DNA of 7,145 bases from an uncultured Oscillospiraceae bacterium (GTDB taxonomy: Bacteria; Bacillota; Clostridia; Oscillospirales; Acutalibacteraceae): NCBI GenBank assembly GCA_905198295.1, contig CAJKBW010000119.1, positions 1 through 7,145 of the forward strand, in the 5' to 3' direction. Under the pieces are notes generated by a model. That model saw only the letters and a program-made list of their open reading frames with translations. It searched no databases and had not been told where the DNA came from. A program made the position numbers and the translations under genes. Below are positions 1-6,260 of this stretch, in pieces (the first letter of the stretch is position 1; every line of letters starts with the position of its first letter).

Positions 1-51
1 GAGTTTTTCTGTGCTTTCGGGTTCTACTTTTTCATTTTTACTTTACAGTGC

Positions 52-2085
52 CTATATTGGGGTTTCCTCAATGTGGACAGACTCATCACGCACTGTGACC
101 TTAACCCGGCGTCCCCGGGCAGTAAACGAAACATCCATACTGTCGAACAATCCAACGGCGGGATTGACCGTATAGGTTTTGAATCCGTCCGTCGTCTTGA
201 TGCCCGCGAAATACTGAAACGCGATGTTCAGCGGTGCACCGCTCCAGGCATGATTGCGGGAGCCTAATATCATGAAATCTTCCCATAGGGTGGAATTCTC
301 GTTGACCGCCAGATTGTAATAGCGCGAACACATCCGCCGGTAGGCATCGGCGACAAATCCCATCTCGCACAGCGCTTTAAGGATGAAATATTCCATATAA
401 ACCGAACCGGTGTATACGCTCTGCAGCACCATCCGAATTTTCGCATACGCCTCGCGCGGCACCAGTCCGGCCAGCACCGCAATCGCGTTGGCACGGTCAT
501 CGGCGTGGCTTCCGGAGGTAAAGTACCGCCCTTTCCAGAAATCACGCGCAAAGGCGGTACGGATGCTTTCCCGCCGCTGCTCCAGCCAATCGTCGTAAGC
601 GGTGCAGCCGGTGTATGCGGCCATCCGCTGCGCAAAACCGAGCGCTGAATAATACAGCGCGTGCTCGAGAACCGTATCATCGACATTGAACAGGTGATCG
701 AACCACCGCCAGTTGCCCTTACGGGGAAGCAGCCGGCCATTATCGTCCATATCCCACAGCATGAGATACCGCACCGCCGGCTCGAACGCCGCCGCCATCA
801 CCGTATCGTCACCGGTCAGGTTGACGTATTCTGCGATCATGCCCCATTCGCTGATCGCAATGAGCGACTGGCCGGGCAGCTCGGAAAAATTCGCACCGGG
901 CACGTTGCCCATAAGCACGTCGCCCCTGCGCAGCAGGATGAAATCCAAAATGGCCTTTTTCACCAGCGCCGCGCCCTGTTCTCCGTATACCAAAAGCGCT
1001 TGCGGCACCTGAACGGTGGTATCCCCGATCCATTGCCCGCGTTCGCGGTCGGGACAGTCCATAAAATTATCCCGCATACACACATACAGGGTACGCACGG
1101 ATTTTTGAATCAGTTTATTGGTCAGCGTACAGCTGCACGAAAAATCACCGGTCTGCTCGCAGTCATACCCCGACTCTACCGCCGCAGCCTCAAGCAGCTC
1201 GACCGACTGCACCCCCTGAATCCGCAGCGTTTCGCCGTATAAATAGGCGGGCGGCTCGAATTCCTGCTCGCCTGCCCGGCAGCGGTATTCCATGCGGTAG
1301 CCGCGGTAGCGGTTGCCGTGGTCGCCTGGTCCGCCGTTGACGGTGTAGCGGTCGGTCAGTAGGGTGAGCACCTCGCCGCCCTGCGCACGCAGCCGCAGCC
1401 GAGGGGAAAAGGTCATTGCGTACGGCAGAGCTGCGGTCCACTCCTCACCCGATCGTTGCAGAGAAAGCGGTACTGGCGCATACTGCCGAAGCAGCGGAAC
1501 CGGTCGGCGGCACAGGCCGCCCCACACCTCGTTGGGGTAGACACAGGCGGGGGAGTATTCGCCTTCATACGCGTCGGTCCGGAAAAAATCATGGTCACTG
1601 CCGGCAGCCTCTATCCCCAGATCCCAGCCGCCGTACAGGTGGGAGGCCGGACTGTTCTCCACGTGATAATAACCGTTGTGCCGGCGGCACAAAAAACGTT
1701 CATCGCTGTACAAATCCAGCGCCTCACAGCAGAACAGAAAGGCGGCCCGGCCGCTGTCGGTGTTATTGCGGCCCTCGTTTCCGTAATAAAACACCAGAAC
1801 CGCCAATTGATTTTCGCCCTCGTGCAGGTAGGGGGTGAGGTCCACCTCATCTGCCCAGCCGCAGCCCGGACGGCTTTCACGAAACAAGCCGCCCTCAAAA
1901 ACCGCCAGCCGGCCGTTGATATACAGCCAATACTTGGTCTCAGCGAAAACCAGTGCCTTGATCTCCCGCAGCTCGGATGACACCGTAAACCGGCGGCGAA
2001 AAATCACCTTATCATCCGGTCGGGTGTTATCCTGCGTCCAGATGAATTTCGCCTTATCCGGCAGCTGCAACAGCTCACGCATCAT
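52..2085 (-). CDS. GH78 alpha-L-rhamnosidase-like glycoside hydrolase (cytoplasmic, about 677 aa)
   Basis: Probable inverting alpha-L-rhamnosidase removing terminal L-rhamnose from oligosaccharides or glycosides. Residue numbers count from an in-frame TTG at 2100. The N-terminal part (about 20-190) looks like a beta-sandwich with a YWLYING-type strand; about 320-620 fits the (alpha/alpha)6 barrel; the remainder fits a small C-terminal beta domain. The signature DCPDRERGQWIGD at 348-360 aligns with the family's acidic cluster (D567, E572, D579 of Bacillus RhaB), giving D348, E353 and D360. E607 in STLWEDF matches the second essential Glu (RhaB E841), followed by SRNHAW at 614-619. No signal peptide or membrane segment is seen. 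At about 677 aa it is shorter than many GH78 enzymes (900-1100 aa), so accessory beta domains are probably missing. I chose ATG 2085 because the in-frame TTG at 2100 overlaps the Shine-Dalgarno sequence; ATG 2082 is equally possible. It is last of three minus-strand genes and overlaps its neighbour by 11 nt. Family call is firm; sugar specificity is inferred. Confidence 0.88.
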   Translation of the reverse strand: MMRELLQLPDKAKFIWTQDNTRPDDKVIFRRRFTVSSELREIKALVFAETKYWLYINGRLAVFEGGLFRESRPGCGWADEVDLTPYLHEGENQLAVLVFYYGNEGRNNTDSGRAAFLFCCEALDLYSDERFLCRRHNGYYHVENSPASHLYGGWDLGIEAAGSDHDFFRTDAYEGEYSPACVYPNEVWGGLCRRPVPLLRQYAPVPLSLQRSGEEWTAALPYAMTFSPRLRLRAQGGEVLTLLTDRYTVNGGPGDHGNRYRGYRMEYRCRAGEQEFEPPAYLYGETLRIQGVQSVELLEAAAVESGYDCEQTGDFSCSCTLTNKLIQKSVRTLYVCMRDNFMDCPDRERGQWIGDTTVQVPQALLVYGEQGAALVKKAILDFILLRRGDVLMGNVPGANFSELPGQSLIAISEWGMIAEYVNLTGDDTVMAAAFEPAVRYLMLWDMDDNGRLLPRKGNWRWFDHLFNVDDTVLEHALYYSALGFAQRMAAYTGCTAYDDWLEQRRESIRTAFARDFWKGRYFTSGSHADDRANAIAVLAGLVPREAYAKIRMVLQSVYTGSVYMEYFILKALCEMGFVADAYRRMCSRYYNLAVNENSTLWEDFMILGSRNHAWSGAPLNIAFQYFAGIKTTDGFKTYTVNPAVGLFDSMDVSFTARGRRVKVTVRDESVHIEETPI

Positions 2086-5080
2086 TTTTTCCTCCTCCAA
2101 GCAGGGACAACGACGCCGCTCCGAAAGCGAACAATTCCGGCGCCTCGTTGTATCGGGTCATGTCCGCAATCAGCATCGGCCCGATCATCGGAAGCCGGCT
2201 GCGGTTGTGCAGATGGAGTGGACCAAAGGTGTTGGCCAGCGTGCCGTACAGGGTGATTTCCACCCGATTCGTGTCTTGTTCAAGCAGCCCTTGCACCGGA
2301 AAACTCAGTGGCGGCAACAGCGCTTCACCCACCGGCTTGCCATTGATGGTCAGCGACGCCGCTGCAGCCGCTCCATTGATCAGGAGTCGATCCGCTTCCG
2401 GTACACGTCCAAATTCTGCGGTGATGCGCAGCGCGCCGCCGTAGAACGGATAGCCCTGCGCAGTAATATCGCCGCTCACCGGCGCACCATTTCCGGCAAT
2501 CGCATACCCACGCCCATCCGATGCCAAACGAAAATCACCGCAGACAAACACCGTTTCCAGCTCGGTTGGGCGGTGATCCGCCCCCTCCGGCACGGCGCGG
2601 TGGTTGCCCACCCCAATGATATTGTTGCATTTGCGGCCGCGCAGACAGATGGTGTTTTCGCCCACATGCAGCCCATTGAGCAGTACACGGTCAAAAGAAA
2701 AGTCAAAGCAGCCGTCGGCATCCTCCACCGGGATGATTTTGTCTGCCGGCTGATCGTTGATAAAGACGCCGTCGAGATGGCGCGCCTGCTCAATCATCGC
2801 CCACATTCCGCCGGCCGGCATCTCTGTCACCCAGAACCGGTACACCGCTTCAAACGGCGTTCCCTCCGGCAGACGGTTAAACCTTGCCCAGAGGCTTTCC
2901 ACCGGTGCATCTGCCGCCGTGCCCGCCGTATCGGTAAAATCCGCCCGATCGAGCGGTAAAATATTGACCCCCATCGTCCGCTGAGTAACCGGCGCCTGCC
3001 GCAGCAGGCGGAGATCCTCCGCAAAATCCGCTCCGCTGTGCAGCAGATCGGTCTCCGGAAGCGCCGCGGCATCGCCGTCGGCAAGCAGAAGTGAACCGCC
3101 CGGCTTGAGACAGACGCGGCAGCGGAAACCTTCTGCCGTTTGGATGAACGGCACTCGGACATACCGCCCGGTTATCGTATCCAGCGCCACAGGTTCCGCA
3201 ACGGCATCAACGGTTATCGCCAGTCGCCTCGCGCGCCCCTGCGCGGTATTGGCGAGGAAATACACATGCCCGCCGTCTCCGCGCAGCCGCTGCCGGATCA
3301 GCACATCCGGTGCAGGAGCACCGGTATAAACATCCAACGCTTTGATGCGCAGCGGTGCAGCACTCATCGCCTGCACCGTTTTCGCGGCGTCCGGCAGCAG
3401 GGTGAAGCGTGCCGCAAAATCGTAATCGGCCGCCTCGCCGTCAATAAGCACCGGATACCGTCCAGCGAACACCACCGCCTGCGGTCCATTCTGTGCCGCA
3501 AGACGTTCGATCCGCAGCAGGGTAGCACGGCGGATGGTTGTCATCGGCGGAACGATTACCCGCTGGTAGCGGCATCTGCCGATACACAGATACCCATCCT
3601 CATCGGTCCCGTATACCTCCATCAGCCGCTCATCGCCGTAATGGAACGGGATGCTTTTGTGCAGCAGCGCCTCGGTCAGCTCAAAAAACGGCTTTTCCAC
3701 CGTCTCGGTTTCGGTCAGATAATTCTGTCGGGCATAGGTGCCCGCCTGCGACCAGATGCTGTATGTAGGATTCATTTTGTGCAACGGGGACATCTCTGAC
3801 CACACACTGCCGATCGGGTGGAGCAGCAGCAGATCGGTTTCACATTCCCCTTCGCTCATCAGCTCACACACCCGCGCAATGTGATCGAAATACCCACGTG
3901 CTGCATCAAACCACGGCTGCATCCAGGAGATATTCGGCGGATAATCCCGCTTGCGCTCCCCACGCATCGAATACAGGGTTAGATGCGGATTGATGAAGCT
4001 GATCCCCAGCGCCGCGAGATAATCGGTCAACCGCTTCATTTCGGCCGGACCCGACTGATGGCCAATGCAGCCCAGCGCTTCACACAGCGCGCGTTTTCCC
4101 AGCTGCTCGGCCACCGAAGTCAGCTGCAGCACGGTGGCCGGCTGGCTGGCCGCACTGCCAAGCATGTCGATGCCAGGCATATCCATTTCGGCGTAATGCG
4201 GCATCGCTGCGCCGATCCATTCAGTCTGGCCGGTGAGGGTATCCTCATTCATCAGATGTCCGGTCAGCTGCAGGCCGTTTTTTTGACACCAACCGCGGTA
4301 GCGGGCGGTAAACGCCTCGATAAAACAGCTGGTCAGCTCATCATAAAAATCAAAACGCACCCGCTGATAGCCCGGCAGGTCGAAAAACAGCTTTTCCATC
4401 ACATCGAGCAGGGAATACCCGCGATTCCGGCAAAACCGCTCCTCAAACCCACGGGTGAACGGCACGTTGGGGTAGGGGTAAGCCGCCCGTTGGGAATAGC
4501 AGAACTCATCCGAAAAGACACCTTGGATCTCTTTGCCGAAGTATTCTCCCAACCGCTCGCGATAGCGCTCATGGGTGCTTTGCAGAAAAGCGTCGGTCGC
4601 GGCCGGGTCCAGCAGATCCACATAACAGCCTCCCGCATACCACGGATTACCCGTTTTCTGCTCACACAGAGCGATACGATAGCGTTTGCCTTCATAGTCA
4701 ACGGTTTTATAGACCTGCAGGATACGCGGATCCTCGGTTGCGTTGTCTTCTATGAGGCACAGTGCCTTGGACTTGCATTCCGGATGCTCCCGGATCACCT
4801 GCCCGCCGCCGTAGCCAGAGGGCCAGCGGTCCTCGTCGTACAGCCAAAGGACAGTCCCCATTTCTCTGGCCTTCTCGCAGCACGCCGCCAGCCGCTGCAT
4901 CCAGTCATCCGACAGATAGGCGGTCACCAAGCCGACCCGGCTGTGCATAAAGCCGCCGGTCAGCCCAGCGCCCACCAGTCGTTCGAGCTGGGCGGTCAGG
5001 CGCTCATCCTCCAGCTTATCGTTGAAGCTCCAGAACACGGCAGCCCGATATGCGTCGGAAACGTTATAAACCGATTCCAT
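2075..5080 (-). CDS. Large multidomain glycoside hydrolase, GH106-like (putative alpha-L-rhamnosidase family)
   Basis: A 1001-aa protein with no signal peptide, presumably cytoplasmic. The N-terminus carries FWSFND (16-21), GGFMHSR (42-48) and WLYDEDRWPSG (79-89), a pattern I associate with the large bacterial GH106-like group built on a TIM barrel. Candidate catalytic or metal-site acids are D191/E192 in FSDEFCY, H275 and E279 in TGHLMNE, and E334 in CEALGC. HLTLYSMRGERKRDYPP (366-382) is another block I recall from these proteins. Residues about 410-540 resemble the Rossmann/glutamine-amidotransferase-like domain that follows the barrel in several glycosidases. The rest (about 680-1001) looks beta-rich, with FINDQPAD and LTINGKPVG segments typical of galactose-binding-like jelly rolls. 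The start at ATG 5080 is backed by a Shine-Dalgarno site. It lies 21 nt after the aldolase gene and overlaps the GH78 gene by 11 nt, so all three are probably co-transcribed. The glycosidase call is good; assignment to GH106 and to rhamnose is tentative, made from memory of motifs. Confidence 0.75.
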   Translation of the reverse strand: MESVYNVSDAYRAAVFWSFNDKLEDERLTAQLERLVGAGLTGGFMHSRVGLVTAYLSDDWMQRLAACCEKAREMGTVLWLYDEDRWPSGYGGGQVIREHPECKSKALCLIEDNATEDPRILQVYKTVDYEGKRYRIALCEQKTGNPWYAGGCYVDLLDPAATDAFLQSTHERYRERLGEYFGKEIQGVFSDEFCYSQRAAYPYPNVPFTRGFEERFCRNRGYSLLDVMEKLFFDLPGYQRVRFDFYDELTSCFIEAFTARYRGWCQKNGLQLTGHLMNEDTLTGQTEWIGAAMPHYAEMDMPGIDMLGSAASQPATVLQLTSVAEQLGKRALCEALGCIGHQSGPAEMKRLTDYLAALGISFINPHLTLYSMRGERKRDYPPNISWMQPWFDAARGYFDHIARVCELMSEGECETDLLLLHPIGSVWSEMSPLHKMNPTYSIWSQAGTYARQNYLTETETVEKPFFELTEALLHKSIPFHYGDERLMEVYGTDEDGYLCIGRCRYQRVIVPPMTTIRRATLLRIERLAAQNGPQAVVFAGRYPVLIDGEAADYDFAARFTLLPDAAKTVQAMSAAPLRIKALDVYTGAPAPDVLIRQRLRGDGGHVYFLANTAQGRARRLAITVDAVAEPVALDTITGRYVRVPFIQTAEGFRCRVCLKPGGSLLLADGDAAALPETDLLHSGADFAEDLRLLRQAPVTQRTMGVNILPLDRADFTDTAGTAADAPVESLWARFNRLPEGTPFEAVYRFWVTEMPAGGMWAMIEQARHLDGVFINDQPADKIIPVEDADGCFDFSFDRVLLNGLHVGENTICLRGRKCNNIIGVGNHRAVPEGADHRPTELETVFVCGDFRLASDGRGYAIAGNGAPVSGDITAQGYPFYGGALRITAEFGRVPEADRLLINGAAAAASLTINGKPVGEALLPPLSFPVQGLLEQDTNRVEITLYGTLANTFGPLHLHNRSRLPMIGPMLIADMTRYNEAPELFAFGAASLSLLGGGKNDA
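2091..2098 (-). promoter_or_regulatory. Ribosome binding site of the GH78 gene
   Basis: GGAGGAGG on the minus strand lies 5 nt before ATG 2085 and 8 nt before ATG 2082, inside the end of the preceding gene. It decides the start: the in-frame TTG at 2100 overlaps this site and cannot use it. With the 11-nt gene overlap, this suggests translational coupling. Confidence 0.85.
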
Positions 5081-5087
5081 ACCTCGG

Positions 5088-5095
5088 TCACCCCC
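5088..5095 (-). promoter_or_regulatory. Ribosome binding site of the GH106-like gene
   Basis: GGGGGTGA on the minus strand, one mismatch from the ideal GGAGGTGA, lies 7 nt before ATG 5080 and within the 21-nt gap after the aldolase stop. It supports that ATG as the start. Confidence 0.75.
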
Positions 5096-5101
5096 AACCG
5101 T

Positions 5102-5998
5102 TTATCGCGTCAGCAGGTCTCGGATACGTGCATCCAGCCGCTCCAACCCCTGCTTTAAGCACAGGAGATCCTTTTCCTCGGTGAAATGATCTTTACCCGT
5201 AAACCGGTATCCCGCCAGCCTCATCGCCTGCTTCATTACCGCGATGTTGCCGCCGCAGTACACCTTGCCCACTTCCTGGCACACCGCCTGCCATGCCTGC
5301 GCGCCGGCAATATCGTTTTTGAGCCAGCATTCCCGCAGCTTGACAAACGGCACCGGGCACACGCCGGACAGCCCGGAAACAATGCCGTCGCAGCCCAGCG
5401 TCAGATACTGCAGCTGGTAAACGTCCCAGCCATGCAGCACCGAAAAACCGTCGATCTCCAGATATTGCTGGGTACGCACCAGATCATTGAAGCTGTATTT
5501 GATGCCCACCAGATTGTCGTACCGCCTGTTCAGCCGGCGGCATACTGCCGGCGAAATATCGTTGCCGGTGCGCTGCGGGATATTGTACAGGTACACCGGA
5601 AAATCGCGCGGTGTGCTTTCCAGCACCGCCGCATAATAATCGTATAATTCGTCCTCATCGTAGCTCAAAAAGCTCGGTGAAACCACCGCCGCACAGTCCG
5701 CACCCACCGCATGGGCCTGCTGGGTCAGCTCGATGGTATCTTCCAGACGTGCCGCGCCGGTATGTATGCACACCATCGTGCGGGAACGATCAACGTTTTC
5801 AACGATCGCCTGCGCCAGCTTGGCGCGCTGCGTGGTGGAATACTTGATCCCCTCTCCATTAGTACCGCCCACGAACAGGCCGTTCACCCCGCCGTCCGCC
5901 GCAAAACGGGCCAGCCGTACCGCTTCATCGCAGTCAATCTCCGCATCTGTCCTCGCCGGGGTCAGCAGCGCCGTTACCACTCCGTACAACTTTTTCAT
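5102..5998 (-). CDS. DapA/NanA-superfamily aldolase (Schiff-base class I), probably 2-keto-3-deoxy sugar-acid or sialate-type
   Basis: A 298-aa TIM-barrel protein of the usual family length (about 290-300). Schiff-base K167 sits in VGIKYS; catalytic Y138 is in YLYNIPQRTG, with R143 at the place of the carboxylate-binding R138 of E. coli DapA. The keto-acid loop GGTNGEG (44-50) replaces the canonical GTTGE, with N47 instead of the second Thr. The usual TPYY segment, which supplies the inter-subunit Tyr107 of DapA, reads SPSF here (107-110), so F110 replaces that Tyr. True lysine-pathway DapA is therefore unlikely. N-acetylneuraminate lyase, 2-keto-3-deoxygluconate aldolase or 2-keto-3-deoxy-L-rhamnonate aldolase fit better, the last favoured only by the neighbouring putative rhamnosidases. 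The reaction would be reversible cleavage to pyruvate plus an aldehyde in the cytoplasm. ATG 5998 has only a weak purine-rich site upstream (GGGATAGAG). It is first in the operon and lies just behind a consensus promoter. Superfamily certain; substrate unknown. Confidence 0.9.
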   Translation of the reverse strand: MKKLYGVVTALLTPARTDAEIDCDEAVRLARFAADGGVNGLFVGGTNGEGIKYSTTQRAKLAQAIVENVDRSRTMVCIHTGAARLEDTIELTQQAHAVGADCAAVVSPSFLSYDEDELYDYYAAVLESTPRDFPVYLYNIPQRTGNDISPAVCRRLNRRYDNLVGIKYSFNDLVRTQQYLEIDGFSVLHGWDVYQLQYLTLGCDGIVSGLSGVCPVPFVKLRECWLKNDIAGAQAWQAVCQEVGKVYCGGNIAVMKQAMRLAGYRFTGKDHFTEEKDLLCLKQGLERLDARIRDLLTR

Positions 5999-6015
5999 GC
6001 TCTATCCCGTCCAAA

Positions 6016-6033
6016 TTCATTATTGATGAACAA
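6016..6033 (-). promoter_or_regulatory. Operator-like 18-mer, enzyme-operon copy
   Basis: Read on the minus strand this is TTGTTCATCAATAATGAA. It matches 16 of 18 positions of the plus-strand 18-mer at 6212-6229, upstream of the IclR gene. It lies at about +13 to +30 of the predicted operon transcript. It also overlaps a short inverted repeat, GATGAA-N5-TTCATC (6025-6041). A sequence kept in mirrored position behind both divergent promoters is a good candidate binding site for the IclR-family protein. Binding is inferred. Confidence 0.55.
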
Positions 6034-6041
6034 TATTCATC
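6025..6041. repeat. Short inverted repeat in the operon leader
   Basis: GATGAA (6025-6030) and TTCATC (6036-6041) form a perfect 6-bp inverted repeat with a 5-bp spacer, at about +5 to +21 of the predicted operon transcript. It overlaps the minus-strand 18-mer. It may be a dimeric operator; as an RNA hairpin it would be weak. Confidence 0.45.
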
Positions 6042-6052
6042 TTTACAAGAAA

Positions 6053-6082
6053 ATTATAGCATGGTGCCGCCAATAGTGTCAA
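6053..6082 (-). promoter_or_regulatory. Consensus sigma-70/SigA promoter for the enzyme operon
   Basis: On the minus strand, TTGACA (6082-6077) and TATAAT (6058-6053) are separated by 18 bp. Both hexamers are perfect consensus. The predicted start of transcription is near 6046, leaving a leader of about 48 nt before ATG 5998. A promoter this strong in front of catabolic genes suggests that control is by repression. Operator-like repeats lie just upstream of the -35 and just downstream of the start site. Confidence 0.85.
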
Positions 6083-6085
6083 GAA

Positions 6086-6120
6086 CTATGCAACAATTTT
6101 TTAATATTTTTGTTGCATAG
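6086..6120. repeat. Perfect 11-bp inverted repeat next to the operon -35
   Basis: The arms are CTATGCAACAA (6086-6096) and TTGTTGCATAG (6110-6120), with a 13-bp spacer made only of A and T. The repeat starts 4 bp upstream of the operon -35 hexamer, at about -40 to -74, the usual place for an activator site or, given the A/T spacer, an UP-element-like contact. The centres of the arms are about 24 bp apart. The arms share TTGTT and CAT with the 18-mers nearer the genes. As RNA it could fold, but neither predicted transcript includes it. Confidence 0.7.
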
Positions 6121-6173
6121 CACATTTAACTGGTTATTATCGAGATATATACGACAATATTCGCAAATCCCGC

Positions 6174-6202
6174 TTGACGGCGTCACCGTTTTGTTCTAAA
6201 AT
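6174..6202 (+). promoter_or_regulatory. Probable sigma-70/SigA promoter for the IclR-family gene
   Basis: TTGACG (6174-6179) and TAAAAT (6197-6202) are separated by the optimal 17 bp, each with one mismatch to consensus. The start of transcription is expected near 6209-6210, giving a leader of about 50 nt before ATG 6261. One copy of a 12-bp direct repeat (6185-6196) sits in the promoter spacer and the second (6206-6217) covers the predicted start site, as expected for autoregulation. Confidence 0.75.
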
Positions 6203-6217
6203 TATACCGTGTTGTTC
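6185..6217 (+). repeat. 12-bp direct repeat with 21-bp period over the IclR-gene promoter
   Basis: ACCGTTTTGTTC (6185-6196) and ACCGTGTTGTTC (6206-6217) agree at 11 of 12 positions and start exactly 21 bp apart, two turns of B-DNA. They bracket the -10 hexamer, so proteins bound at both would lie on the same face and cover the promoter. This is a plausible autoregulatory site. Chance is possible for a repeat this short, but the phasing and placement argue for function. Confidence 0.5.
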
Positions 6218-6229
6218 ATTAATAATAAA
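6212..6229 (+). promoter_or_regulatory. Operator-like 18-mer, regulator-gene copy
   Basis: TTGTTCATTAATAATAAA matches 16 of 18 positions of the minus-strand site at 6016-6033. It begins within a few bases of the predicted transcription start of the IclR gene, where a bound protein would block initiation or clearance. Its first six bases are also the end of the second copy of the 12-bp direct repeat. The role is inferred from position and repetition only. Confidence 0.55.
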
Positions 6230-6242
6230 CCCAAGCAAGATG

Positions 6243-6256
6243 CAGGAAGGGGAAGG
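6243..6256 (+). promoter_or_regulatory. Ribosome binding site of the IclR-family gene
   Basis: A purine-rich run, AGGAAGGGGAAGG (about 6244-6256), ends 4 nt before ATG 6261. It selects this start over the in-frame ATG at 6240, which lies upstream of the run and has no comparable site of its own. Confidence 0.65.
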
Positions 6257-6260
6257 CGAC

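Larger units (their letters stand above)
5999..6260. other. Divergent control region between operon and regulator
   Basis: An AT-rich 262-bp non-coding stretch carrying both promoters, two 18-mers, a perfect 11-bp inverted repeat, a phased 12-bp direct repeat and a weaker central inverted repeat (6135-6159). I see no tRNA, riboswitch or credible small gene here, and no clear catabolite-control (cre) site by eye. Confidence 0.8.

Noticed and set aside
1835..2959. Long plus-strand open frame (374 codons) opposite the two glycosidase genes.
   Set aside because: It is antisense to two well-supported genes, rich in Arg, His and Gln with no domain-like pattern, and spans the gene junction; this is typical of a GC-rich shadow frame.
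3983..5158. Long plus-strand open frame (391 codons) opposite the GH106-like gene.
   Set aside because: It is antisense to a gene with clear family motifs, has no recognisable motifs of its own, and runs across the aldolase junction.
5102..5998. Annotation as lysine-biosynthesis dapA.
   Set aside because: The active-site loop and the inter-subunit Tyr position differ from DapA, and the neighbours are glycosidases, not lysine or cell-wall genes.
6174..6260. N-terminal extension of the IclR protein from TTG 6174 or ATG 6240.
   Set aside because: TTG 6174 is the -35 hexamer of the gene's own promoter and lies before the transcription start. ATG 6240 lacks a ribosome binding site. The start at 6261 gives the normal family length.
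5999..6260. Possible riboswitch, phage attachment site or CRISPR-like repeats in the intergenic region.
   Set aside because: The leaders are only about 50 nt, the repeats are short operator-sized elements, and there is no regular repeat-spacer array or tRNA remnant.
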